Positions 6,496 through 13,600 of a stretch of 16,702 nt of DNA are shown here, piece after piece. The stretch is from Avisuccinivibrio_A sp964399665. Lineage in GTDB: Bacteria > Pseudomonadota > Gammaproteobacteria > Enterobacterales > Succinivibrionaceae. Below the pieces are notes generated by a model, which was not told where the DNA came from, did no database searches, and saw nothing but the letters and a program-made list of their open reading frames with translations. Each line of letters opens with the position of its first letter. The stretch's first letter is position 1. The translations under genes and the position numbers were made by a program. The stretch lies in contig CAYNSI010000027.1 of the NCBI GenBank assembly GCA_964399665.1, forward strand, positions 1 to 16,702, written 5' to 3'.

Positions 6496-8268
6496 TTGCA
6501 AATTTTCAAGCGCCTGATAAGCGGGCTTAAACATGATAATGTCCTAGGTCATGACAGTCTGCCTTTAAAAGAGTCCCTAAAGGCATTTTGGTTTATGCTG
6601 ATCCCCTTTTGGACCCACAGGGACAGCAGGCTGTCCTGGTTTATTCTGACGGTGGTAATAGCACTTACTGCAGCCGCAATCTATATAGCAACGGCCATAA
6701 ACTCCTGGTACAAGGATTTTTGGGATACTATCCAGGAGTATGATGTTGATGCTTTCGGATATCAGCTTGGAATATTTGCAGTTTTGGCAACTTTTCATGT
6801 GATAGTAAGCGTTTATAAGTCCTATTTATGCTCCCGTCTTGCCATTAACTGGCGCAAATGGCTTACCGGCAAGGTTATGAATGAGTGGCTTGAGACTAGC
6901 ACCTACTATAAGATGCAGCTTACCCAAAAACAGACCGATAACCCGGATCAGCGTATTTCAGATGATTTAAATCTTTTTGTTACGGCAACTATTTCTCTTT
7001 TTCTCAGCACCGCAACTGACATTGCCATGATGATTACTTTTGCTGTTGTACTTTGGAATCTTTCATCTGCAGTGGACATGACGGTATGGGGGTATACCAT
7101 TTCACTTCCTGACGGCTATCTTTTTTATCTTGCCTTAATCTATGCGATTATCGGAACTACGGTAACCTTCATTTTGGGAAAGCCTCTTGTCAAATTAAAC
7201 TTCAGGCAGCAGCGCTTTGAGGCAGACTTTCGTTTCTCCCTTATAAGGGTGAGGGAAAATGCCGAGAGTATTTCCCTTTACCATGGTGAGGACGTTGAAA
7301 ATAAAACCTTAAGGGAGCGTTTCGCCAATGTGGTTAAAAACTACATCAGGCTGATTGACAGGGAGAAAAAGCTGGGCTTTTTAACCTTAGGCTACATGCA
7401 GCTTGCCGTTATTTTCCCCATTATCATTGCAGCCCCTCTTTATTTTGCAAAAATAATTACCATGGGCTCCATCATGCAGATAAATTCAGCCTTCGGCAGG
7501 GTTCAGGACTCACTGTCAACCCTGGTTACCAACTTCTCCTCATGGGCGCAGTGGAAGGCGGTAATCGATCGTCTGGCCTTATTTTATGACTCTATGCAGC
7601 AAACCGAAGGTCTTGAGTGTCTTGCCCCCTCCAAAACCGGCGCCAAGCTTGTCCTTGAGGATTTGCAAGTAGGCTTAGATGACGGCAGGATCTTGGTTGA
7701 AGGTCTTAATCTTAACATGGCAGCAGGGGAGAGTCTTTTAATTCAGGGGCAGTCAGGCTGCGGCAAGAGTACCCTTATTAAAACCATTGCAGGTTTGTGG
7801 CCCTATGCCAAAGGGACGGTAATGGAGCCTTCAGGCAAGTGTCTTTTTCTGGCCCAAAGCCCCTATCTTCCCCAGGGAACTTTATTTGAGGCGGCAATCT
7901 ACCCTGATACTCAAGGAGATCCTGAAAAAGTATCAGAGTACTTTAAACTTTTGGAACTTGGTCATTTGGTGCCGGATCTTCACAAGGAAGATGCCTGGTA
8001 TCACATTCTTTCCCTGGGTGAACAGCAGCGGGTTGCCTTTGTAAGAGCCCTTATTATCAAGCCGGAACTTTTAATCCTGGATGAGGCCACCTCGGCTATG
8101 GATGAGCGTATGGAAAAGCTTGCCTATGAACTGGTGGCAAAAGAGTGTCACAACACCATTTTAGTAAGTGTCGGACACCGCAGTTCGCTTAAGGCCATGC
8201 ACAAGTTTACCTTAAGGCCCAAAGAGCAGGGCAGTACCTTCTGGGAGGTGAGCGCATCCTGCGGGTAA
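6496..8268 (+). CDS. YddA/SbmA-BacA-like ABC transporter, fused permease and ATPase
   Basis: A 590-residue inner-membrane half-transporter with the membrane domain fused to its ATPase, acting as a homodimer by family precedent. Hydrophobic segments lie near residues 33-66, 90-108, 165-188, 205-228 and 300-320. The motif TDNPDQRISDD (147-157) is typical of the E. coli YddA and BacA-like group (ABC_membrane_2 type). The ATPase has Walker A GQSGCGKST (418-426), signature LSLGEQQR (505-512), Walker B LLILDE (525-530) and H-loop H561. The start is a TTG at 6496 with AAGGA (6481-6485) 10 nt upstream; no ATG fits better. Relatives import peptides or cobalamin-like molecules or have no known substrate, so I give no symbol. 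It follows the Cof-type phosphatase gene by 27 nt and converges on yajL. Confidence 0.88.
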   Translation: MQIFKRLISGLKHDNVLGHDSLPLKESLKAFWFMLIPFWTHRDSRLSWFILTVVIALTAAAIYIATAINSWYKDFWDTIQEYDVDAFGYQLGIFAVLATFHVIVSVYKSYLCSRLAINWRKWLTGKVMNEWLETSTYYKMQLTQKQTDNPDQRISDDLNLFVTATISLFLSTATDIAMMITFAVVLWNLSSAVDMTVWGYTISLPDGYLFYLALIYAIIGTTVTFILGKPLVKLNFRQQRFEADFRFSLIRVRENAESISLYHGEDVENKTLRERFANVVKNYIRLIDREKKLGFLTLGYMQLAVIFPIIIAAPLYFAKIITMGSIMQINSAFGRVQDSLSTLVTNFSSWAQWKAVIDRLALFYDSMQQTEGLECLAPSKTGAKLVLEDLQVGLDDGRILVEGLNLNMAAGESLLIQGQSGCGKSTLIKTIAGLWPYAKGTVMEPSGKCLFLAQSPYLPQGTLFEAAIYPDTQGDPEKVSEYFKLLELGHLVPDLHKEDAWYHILSLGEQQRVAFVRALIIKPELLILDEATSAMDERMEKLAYELVAKECHNTILVSVGHRSSLKAMHKFTLRPKEQGSTFWEVSASCG

Positions 8269-8284
8269 CACTTTTTGGAACTTA

Positions 8285-8307
8285 AGGATGGGGTTTTGCC
8301 CCATCCT
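8285..8307. terminator. Hairpin after the ABC transporter gene
   Basis: AGGATGGGG (8285-8293) and CCCCATCCT (8299-8307) form a perfect 9-bp GC-rich stem with loop TTTTG, 16 nt after the stop codon. Neither strand has a following U tract, so it is at best a weak terminator or a 3'-end stability hairpin. It sits between convergent genes and could act on both transcripts. Confidence 0.5.
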
Positions 8308-8376
8308 GTCATAAGGCGCATGACAAGACTGTCTTAATATGCTGCCTTTATTCTTTAGAACCACACTATTTTTGAC

Positions 8377-8398
8377 ATTATGTTGAATTCAACATAAT
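8377..8398. repeat. Perfect 22-bp palindrome between convergent genes
   Basis: The arms ATTATGTTGAA (8377-8387) and TTCAACATAAT (8388-8398) are exact reverse complements with no spacer, centred on GAATTC. It lies 9 bp past the yajL stop. As RNA it would form a 9-bp AU-rich stem with an AAUU loop, without a U tract. As DNA it has the symmetry of a dimeric repressor operator, but no promoter is visible there. Confidence 0.6.
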
Positions 8399-8407
8399 TG
8401 ACAATAG

Positions 8408-8989
8408 CTAACCTTTCAGAAAGGCTTTGTATTCAGCATAAAGGGTATCCTGATTTACCGAGGAGGCAATCTCTGAACCTGCCAGGGCCTGCAGCAGGAC
8501 ACTGCTAAATTCAATGGCATAGGCAGGGCCTTTGGCGGTAATAATATTAGCTTTTCTGTCGAACACTACGCCTTTGGCAGAGGGGTTTTTGATGGGGTCG
8601 GTAAAGCCTGGGTATCCTGTAGCCTCATCATTATCCCCGATGATACCGTGGGTGCCCAGAACAAAACCCGGAGCGGCACAGATGGCTCCTATAAGTCTTT
8701 TCGCCTGTTTTTGGGCTTTGAGCATTGCAACCAGGATCTCACTGTCACGGCAGGCAGCGGCCCCGTCAAGCCCTCCTGGGATGACGATAAGATCAAACGT
8801 TTTGCTGCTAAATTCTGCAATGTTGCCGTCAGTGACTATCCTGGTGCCGTGGGCTAAAGTCACTTCTCTTCCTTCAGGACAAACAGCAGCCCGGGTTACC
8901 TTGATACCGCCTCTATTCAGGAAATCGGCAGGGGTTATGACCTCAATGTCTTCCGAGCCGTTGGCAAAACAAACCAATGCTTCTTGCAT
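8408..8989 (-). CDS. yajL: YajL/DJ-1 family protein (PfpI superfamily)
   Basis: A 193-residue cytosolic protein of the DJ-1/YajL branch, linked in E. coli to oxidative-stress protection and reported protein or nucleotide deglycation. The nucleophilic cysteine C104 sits in the elbow motif ICAAPG (103-108). The conserved acid E13 is in GSEDIE (11-16), matching E. coli YajL C106 and E15. The PGG loop is at 71-73. The ATG at 8989 is preceded by AAGGAGAGG, and the lolE stop lies 9 nt upstream with its TAA overlapping that binding site. yajL is therefore very probably the last gene of the lolCDE operon. A generic PfpI-type hydrolase is the alternative, but similarity to YajL runs the full length. 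Confidence 0.9.
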   Translation of the reverse strand: MQEALVCFANGSEDIEVITPADFLNRGGIKVTRAAVCPEGREVTLAHGTRIVTDGNIAEFSSKTFDLIVIPGGLDGAAACRDSEILVAMLKAQKQAKRLIGAICAAPGFVLGTHGIIGDNDEATGYPGFTDPIKNPSAKGVVFDRKANIITAKGPAYAIEFSSVLLQALAGSEIASSVNQDTLYAEYKAFLKG

Positions 8990-8998
8990 ATCCTCTCC

Positions 8999-10258
8999 TT
9001 ATTGTCCATTCAAAATTTTCGCAGGATCAGTACGCGATGCCTTGATCGCAGGGTATATGGCAGCTGCGGTCGACATAATGACAGCAGTTGCTGCTACAAG
9101 TATGATATCAGATACCTCAAGGCGGGCAGGAATAAAGTTTATAAAATAGATATTCTCATTGAGAAATTTAGTGTCAAAAAGCCTTTCGATTAAAACTACC
9201 GCCTCAGTTAAATTTAAGGACAGCATAATTCCGAGGACCACCCCTATGAAGGTTCCGTACGATCCTTTTAAAAGTCCGACCATGGTAAAGATCCTGATTA
9301 CCGCACTGGGTTTTAGTCCCAACGTTATAAGAATAGCAATTTCAGAACGTCTTTCCTTAACCTGCATAAATAAGGCAGCAATAATGTTGAAGCAGGCAAC
9401 TGCCATTACCATAATCATGGCAAGATACATTACCTGGCGGATCATTTGGATGTCACGATAGAGCTTTCCCTGGGTATTCATCCAGGATGACAGAGACGCA
9501 CTCTCATTAAGTGATGATGAAGCCTTATAGACGATGGCGGGGGCATTTAAAAAGTCATTGGTTTTAACGTGAATGGTATTGCATTCTGTAAGATCGGCAA
9601 GGGCTTTGGCAGCAGGGATGGTGGTAACTGCAAGGCTGTTGTCAAGCTGTCCTCCGATACTTAGGGTTCCTGTAAGGATAAACTCATGGGAGGCAAGTCC
9701 CCCGAAAATTTCAAAACCGCCTCCGGTATCATCTGGATCTTGTTTTTTCAGGTAGATGATACTTACCCTGTCTCCAATGTTAAGGTTAAAGCTTTTTGCA
9801 AGACTTTTGCCAAGGACCAAAGGGGGGCTTTCCTTATCTGCATCGTTAAGATCATCTAAACTTACCGACATAAAGTTTTCCATGCTGATAACCTGTCTTT
9901 CATCAGGACTTAAGCCCAGTAGCAGCACAGGCTGAAAGCTTTCTTTATTGTGGACTATGGCAGATACCTCAACTGCGGGCACTGCGGCAGTTACCGCATC
10001 GGATGCTTGGATCAGGGATTGTGCCTGGTTTGCGGCATTGTCAAAATTTGGTGCCGTAGAATGCAGCTGCACCTGGGGAATGACCGAGAGCACGCGGTTT
10101 TCAAGTTCGTATTCAAAGCCGTTCATGGCAGACAGCCCTGTGATAAGGGCCAGAACCCCGATGGCAATACCTGCCGTCGAGGCCAGGGACATAAATCCTG
10201 ATAAAGCCCCTGCGCTTTTATGCCTGAGGAATCTTAAGGCTAATTTAAGGCTTGGCAT
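8999..10258 (-). CDS. lolE: Lipoprotein-releasing ABC transporter permease LolE
   Basis: LolE is one of the two inner-membrane subunits of LolCDE, which extracts outer-membrane lipoproteins and hands them to LolA. The 419-residue protein has the MacB/FtsX-type layout: an N-terminal membrane segment (about 20-45), a large periplasmic domain, and three C-terminal membrane segments ending in the conserved SRTDPAKILNGQ tail. SAMNGFEYELENR (43-55) and YRDIQMIR before the second membrane segment match E. coli LolE closely and separate it from LolC. The ATG at 10258 has GGAAAG close upstream and overlaps the end of lolD by 14 nt. It is followed after 9 nt by yajL. Confidence 0.93.
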   Translation of the reverse strand: MPSLKLALRFLRHKSAGALSGFMSLASTAGIAIGVLALITGLSAMNGFEYELENRVLSVIPQVQLHSTAPNFDNAANQAQSLIQASDAVTAAVPAVEVSAIVHNKESFQPVLLLGLSPDERQVISMENFMSVSLDDLNDADKESPPLVLGKSLAKSFNLNIGDRVSIIYLKKQDPDDTGGGFEIFGGLASHEFILTGTLSIGGQLDNSLAVTTIPAAKALADLTECNTIHVKTNDFLNAPAIVYKASSSLNESASLSSWMNTQGKLYRDIQMIRQVMYLAMIMVMAVACFNIIAALFMQVKERRSEIAILITLGLKPSAVIRIFTMVGLLKGSYGTFIGVVLGIMLSLNLTEAVVLIERLFDTKFLNENIYFINFIPARLEVSDIILVAATAVIMSTAAAIYPAIKASRTDPAKILNGQ

Positions 10259-10937
10259 CTGAACTTTCCAAGATCCCGTTTGCTATGGTGTAGATTTTAT
10301 CTGAGGAGGATGCAATCCCCTGATCATGGGTGACAATGACCACGGTGGTATGCTCTTCTTTTGCCAGGGTTAAAAAAAGCTTAAAAACATTGGCCGAATT
10401 TTCAGCATCAAGGTTTCCCGTGGGTTCATCGGCAAGTACCAAACGCGGTTTATGCACCAGGGCTCTTGCTATGGCAGCCCTTTGTCTTTGGCCTCCTGAC
10501 AGCTCTTTTGGTTTATAGTTGCAGCGATCTAAAAGTCCTACCCTGTCAAGATAGCTTAAAGCAGTTTTTTTAGCATAAGACCCCGTCTTTCCTGCTATCT
10601 GCAGAGGGAGCATGACATTTTCAAGGGCGGTAAGATCACTTAACAGATGATGAAACTGGTAGACAAAGCCTAATTCTCTGTTGCGAAAGGCGGCCTTTTT
10701 GGCTTCCTTCAACCCGGTAAGTTCCATGCCGTCAAAAAAGATTTGCCCCTCATCGGGACTATCCAAAGTTGCCAGAATATGCATGAGGGTACTTTTACCC
10801 GAGCCTGATTTGCCAATTACAGCAGTAAGACTGCCCTTGGCAATTTTAATATTAATGCCCTTTAAGACCGGTGTCGGCACGGATCCTTCCTTGAAAGTGC
10901 GGTGGAGGTTAATCCCTTCTAATAAAATGTCACTCAT
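10245..10937 (-). CDS. lolD: Lipoprotein-releasing ABC transporter ATPase LolD
   Basis: LolD is the cytosolic ATPase that powers lipoprotein extraction by LolC and LolE. The 230 residues are the usual length (E. coli 233). Walker A is GKSGSGKST (42-50). The Q-loop region FVYQFHHLL (91-99, Q94) carries the pattern characteristic of LolD. The signature is LSGGQRQR (146-153), Walker B LVLADEPTGNLD (166-177) and the switch histidine H204. The ATG at 10937 overlaps the lolC TAA by one base (TAATG), a classic translational coupling arrangement. Its 3' end overlaps lolE by 14 nt. Confidence 0.96.
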   Translation of the reverse strand: MSDILLEGINLHRTFKEGSVPTPVLKGINIKIAKGSLTAVIGKSGSGKSTLMHILATLDSPDEGQIFFDGMELTGLKEAKKAAFRNRELGFVYQFHHLLSDLTALENVMLPLQIAGKTGSYAKKTALSYLDRVGLLDRCNYKPKELSGGQRQRAAIARALVHKPRLVLADEPTGNLDAENSANVFKLFLTLAKEEHTTVVIVTHDQGIASSSDKIYTIANGILESSDAKP

Positions 10938-12130
10938 TATTTATGTTCCAAATTCTGCACGGCATCAGCATGTCCTGCCTTAAGGGCCGGGAAAACAGTA
11001 CAGATAAGAGCCAGGGCACAGGAAATCAGGGCTATGGCCGCGGTGCTCTGAAAACTTATCACAACGGGGATCTTGCTGCTTGAGGGGGGCACTAGATTCA
11101 AAAATGCCATAAGCTCATTTGCCCATGAAGACAGGATTATGCCAAGGGCGGTCCCTGATGCAACCCCGGCTATACTGCACAAAAGCCCCATGATAAAGAA
11201 AATCTCCACAATATCCCTGCTGTGCATCCCCAAAGTCTTGAGGATAGCAATTTCCTCCAAATGTGAGCTTACCATCATAGTAAGGGAGGAGAGCAGATTA
11301 AAGGATGCTACCATGACAATAAGAAACAGCATTACCCCCATGGCCGTCTTTTCCATTCCCACGGCAGAGAAAAATTCCCCCTCTTTCTCCTGCCAGGTGT
11401 GATAGCTGATATTCTCCTTATCAAGCAGGGCGGTAATTTCATCAAGTTTATAAGGATCACTTAAAAAAAGTCTCAGCCATAACTGGGGCTCCTGTGCCCT
11501 TAATACCCGTCTTACATCCTCATAAGATCCTCTTGCCCGGTTTTCGGCAGCTGTGGGGGCCTGAATAAGATAATCACTAACCCCAAAAAGTCTTGTTGAG
11601 GGAGTAAGTCCCATCATGGTGTAGCGTGCGTTGACAGTTGAGATAATGCGCACCCTGTCACCTGTATAAAGATTAAGATCCTGCATGGCAGGAACACTTA
11701 ACAACAGATTAAAAGTCCCTTTTTCAGGAGTGGTTATCAGGGGTTTGTCATCTTTTGGGGGCTTTAAGAATACGGCATTGTCAAGATCATTGCCCTCAAG
11801 GGTTACCGGGACGACTCCGAATCTGCTTTGGGCAAGGGCGCGGGCTTCCACCATGGGGCACAGCGCCACAATGTTATCCAGCTGTTCAAGCTTTTTTACA
11901 ATGTCCGTATCTGCCTTGATGATAAGGTGCGGGGTAGAGCCCAGCACCACTTCCTTAAGCCGGGCCTCAAGTCCTGACATGACCGAGGTTACTACAATCA
12001 GGGCTGCAATTCCTATGGTGATCCCCAAAGTGGCTGCAAGTGCCACTGCAGGAGCAAAGCGCCCCCCTGAGTCTGTCTGACCCAAAAACCGCCCTGCCAG
12101 GAAAATTTTAAGTTTAAGAGAAGTAAACAT
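10937..12130 (-). CDS. lolC: Lipoprotein-releasing ABC transporter permease LolC
   Basis: LolC is the LolA-recruiting membrane subunit of LolCDE. A membrane segment lies near residues 27-50, then comes a periplasmic domain, then three membrane segments near 265-290, 309-336 and 362-382. LTPSTRLFGV and EGEFFSAVGMEK match E. coli LolC. I prefer the ATG at 12130, which gives 397 residues (E. coli 399) and aligns with the family N-terminus; its ribosome binding site (GGA about 11 nt upstream) is weak. An in-frame GTG at 12151 would add seven residues and has no clear binding site. It is the first gene of lolC-lolD-lolE-yajL. Having both LolC and LolE argues for the heterodimeric enteric-type transporter rather than the single-permease LolF type. 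Confidence 0.92.
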   Translation of the reverse strand: MFTSLKLKIFLAGRFLGQTDSGGRFAPAVALAATLGITIGIAALIVVTSVMSGLEARLKEVVLGSTPHLIIKADTDIVKKLEQLDNIVALCPMVEARALAQSRFGVVPVTLEGNDLDNAVFLKPPKDDKPLITTPEKGTFNLLLSVPAMQDLNLYTGDRVRIISTVNARYTMMGLTPSTRLFGVSDYLIQAPTAAENRARGSYEDVRRVLRAQEPQLWLRLFLSDPYKLDEITALLDKENISYHTWQEKEGEFFSAVGMEKTAMGVMLFLIVMVASFNLLSSLTMMVSSHLEEIAILKTLGMHSRDIVEIFFIMGLLCSIAGVASGTALGIILSSWANELMAFLNLVPPSSSKIPVVISFQSTAAIALISCALALICTVFPALKAGHADAVQNLEHK

Positions 12131-12327
12131 TAAAAACAGTATCCAGGACACCTAATTTATCAAGGCCATGACTTAAGTTTTTGCAAAAGGTTGGGCCTCA
12201 AGTGAAAAATCTTATAGGGTTTGAACATTCAATTTCAATAAGCTTTGAACTCCAACTTCCACTAACACAAACCTCGAACCTCGATGACCTTAAATTTTGA
12301 CTGTCAAATATAGAAAATTCCGTAGTG

Positions 12328-12358
12328 ATTATACGAAAAGTCTCCTCAAACCTCTTAA
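12328..12358 (-). promoter_or_regulatory. Candidate promoter of the lol operon
   Basis: On the minus strand a perfect TATAAT (12333-12328) has a TTAAGA (12358-12353) 19 bp upstream as a poor -35. Transcription would start near 12321, leaving a leader of about 190 nt before lolC. No better candidate was found closer to the gene. Confidence 0.35.
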
Positions 12359-12390
12359 GTTACTTAAAGATTTAACGTCTCATCGGTTTT

Positions 12391-12415
12391 AAACTGCATT
12401 AGTAAGCAGTTTTTT
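12391..12415 (+). terminator. Terminator-like hairpin with no upstream gene
   Basis: AAACTGC (12391-12397) and GCAGTTT (12406-12412) form a perfect 7-bp stem with an 8-nt loop, running into six consecutive T (12410-12415). It points along the plus strand, where the nearest upstream plus-strand gene is more than 4 kb away. It could end a small RNA or antisense transcript, or insulate rpsT from them. Confidence 0.5.
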
Positions 12416-12507
12416 GTGGTTGGATTTTGCCGGAGCTGAGGAATTTTAAGAGGACTGTTATCTTACAGGCGGGAGGAGCACAGTTCAAGCACTGTTCTTA
12501 CCTTCTC

Positions 12508-12530
12508 AACGCAGGCTTTGAGCGTTTTTA
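12508..12530 (+). terminator. Second weak terminator-like hairpin before rpsT
   Basis: AACGC (12508-12512) and GCGTT (12522-12526) form a 5-bp stem with a 9-nt loop followed by TTTA. It is short and may be fortuitous. It lies just upstream of the rpsT -35 box. Confidence 0.25.
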
Positions 12531-12544
12531 TCCCAAAAATTTTT

Positions 12545-12572
12545 TTTAAAGCAGTTTTGTTAAGTGTATAAT
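12545..12572 (+). promoter_or_regulatory. rpsT promoter
   Basis: A consensus -10 TATAAT (12567-12572) follows a TTTAAA -35 (12545-12550) at 16 bp, inside a T/A-rich upstream stretch. The predicted start near 12579 gives a leader of about 75 nt. Strong promoters are usual for ribosomal protein genes. Confidence 0.7.
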
Positions 12573-12654
12573 GCCATGTTCATGCGCTGCTCTGTGCAAA
12601 TATTAATGTGGCAGCCGCTAATTTTCGGAAAGTTAAGAATTTTTGGAGCTATTT

Positions 12655-12918
12655 GTGCCTAACATCAAGTCTGCAAAAAAGCGTGTTATTACCGCTGAAA
12701 AGGCTCGTCAGCGCAATGTCGCTGCACGTTCTAAGATGCGTACTCTTATTAAAAAAGTTCTCAAGGCCTGTGCCGAGAACAATAAGGAAGCAGCTGCGGC
12801 AGCTTATAAGGAAGCAGAGCCGGTTCTTGACCGTGCAGCCTGCAAGGGTCTTATTCACAAGAATAAGGCAGCCCGTCATAAGAGCAAATTAAGCGCAAAG
12901 ATAAAAGCACTTGCCTGA
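12655..12918 (+). CDS. rpsT: 30S ribosomal protein S20
   Basis: S20 is a primary 16S rRNA-binding protein of the small subunit. The 87-residue product aligns end to end with E. coli S20: PNIKSAKKR near the start, KGLIHKNKAARHK near the end, and basic helices throughout. The start is GTG at 12655, placed by GGAG at 12645-12648 with 6-nt spacing. The in-frame TTG at 12643 overlaps that binding site and cannot be the start. E. coli rpsT uses UUG, and its poor start codon takes part in autogenous repression by free S20. A non-AUG start here is consistent with the same kind of control. The gene has its own promoter and terminator. Confidence 0.95.
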   Translation: MPNIKSAKKRVITAEKARQRNVAARSKMRTLIKKVLKACAENNKEAAAAAYKEAEPVLDRAACKGLIHKNKAARHKSKLSAKIKALA

Positions 12919-12994
12919 CCGCTCAACCCATAAATATCCTTCCTTAAGGCAGCTTTTAGACTGACTGTAGCTGATCTTACGTAAAAGAGCCCTA

Positions 12995-13020
12995 GGGAAG
13001 GACAAAACTGTCCTTTTCTT
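12995..13020 (+). terminator. Intrinsic terminator of rpsT
   Basis: AAGGACA (12998-13004) and TGTCCTT (13009-13015) form a perfect 7-bp stem with loop AAAC, extendable by G-U/G-C pairs to 12995. It runs into TTTTCTTTC. It lies about 80 nt after the rpsT stop. Confidence 0.8.
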
Positions 13021-13370
13021 TCAAGAAGCAAACCTCATAAGTCCTGAGGGTTCAGGTCTGTTTTGCCACCTGTTGCAGGATATTAAAGCAGATACAACAT
13101 GTCTTCCGGTTTGAAACTGACCTTTGACATTGGCGCAGGTACCCCGAAGCTGACGTTTTCCCGAAATGACCTATCTTTCAGGACACAGGTTTCTCCAATG
13201 GATTGAGCCGCGTTTTTAACAGAGTGTATTACATAGCATGCCGCTCTTTAATATTGTGAATTCGCATGAGCTTGAGGTAATGTGACCAACGGACCGCTTA
13301 GTGGCTATTTTTTGTTCCGTGGAATTTAACATGGTTTTCACGCCGTTGTACGTGTTCATGCTGCAGACAT

Positions 13371-13404
13371 AAAAACCGCAAAGAACTGCTCCTTTACGGT
13401 TTTG
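13371..13404 (+). terminator. Terminator-like hairpin without an upstream gene
   Basis: AAAACCG (13372-13378) pairs with CGGTTTT (13397-13403), and AAAG (13380-13383) with CTTT (13392-13395), separated by one C/A mismatch, with an 8-nt loop. The descending arm supplies TTTT at its end. The only plus-strand gene before it, rpsT, already has its own terminator. Confidence 0.4.
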
Positions 13405-13440
13405 TGATCGTTGTTTTGCTAGGGTAAGAAAGTCTTATTT

Positions 13441-13504
13441 CAGGAATTCAGGGTATTCCTGGCCTTAACTTATTAAAAATTGGTTCCTGCCAAAGACAGG
13501 AACC
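13441..13504 (+). repeat. Two adjacent hairpins with interchangeable arms
   Basis: Hairpin 1 pairs CAGGAAT (13441-13447) with ATTCCTG (13455-13461). Hairpin 2 pairs GGTTCCTG (13482-13489) with CAGGAACC (13497-13504). The four arms share CAGGAA or TTCCTG, so arm 1 can also pair with arm 3, and arm 2 with arm 4, giving mutually exclusive folds. No U tract or good reading frame follows immediately. Confidence 0.5.
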
Positions 13505-13600
13505 CAAGGAGCAAGACGTACCACCGTCAATGCACATGCAAGAAGTTTTTGCCTACACTTAAGCTTGAAGATATTTTCAAAGCATAAGTCCGAGGTCTCA

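Larger units (their letters stand above)
12152..12654. other. Divergent lolC-rpsT intergenic region
   Basis: This roughly 500-bp region holds the candidate lol promoter (12328-12358), two terminator-like hairpins on the plus strand (12391-12415 and 12508-12530) and the rpsT promoter (12545-12572). I see no open reading frame worth calling. The hairpins have no plus-strand gene in front of them. Confidence 0.6.
13021..13600. other. Gene-free stretch downstream of rpsT
   Basis: Nearly 600 bp without a convincing gene. The longest frames I found are a 35-codon plus-strand one (13099-13206) and a 47-codon minus-strand one (13216-13359), both lacking a clear ribosome binding site. The stretch holds GCTCTTTAA (13243-13251), which resembles the boxA antitermination core. 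It also holds a compact stem CCA-A-CGGA/TCCGTGG (13287-13322), a terminator-like hairpin (13371-13404) and two strong hairpins with shared arms (13441-13504). It may encode an unrecognised small RNA or be a decayed remnant. Confidence 0.45.

Noticed and set aside
12131..12151. GTG at 12151 as the lolC start
   Set aside because: No ribosome binding site is visible and the ATG at 12130 fits the LolC N-terminus and length better; it is not fully excluded.
12348..12361. 14-mer AAACCTCTTAAGTT repeated at 13708-13721
   Set aside because: About one 14-mer repeat is expected by chance in a window this size, CTTAAG is frequent throughout, and the two copies face opposite ways relative to their promoters.
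13099..13206. 35-codon plus-strand frame in the rpsT-lyase gap
   Set aside because: Its composition looks faintly protein-like, but there is no clear ribosome binding site, no recognised family and the length is expected by chance.
13216..13359. 47-codon minus-strand frame in the same gap
   Set aside because: No ribosome binding site or recognisable motif; consistent with a chance open frame.
13514..13529. MetJ-box-like tandem octamers AGACGTAC and CACCGTCA
   Set aside because: They match the AGACGTCT consensus at only 6/8 and 4/8 positions and lie over 200 bp from the predicted promoter; no such boxes precede metY.
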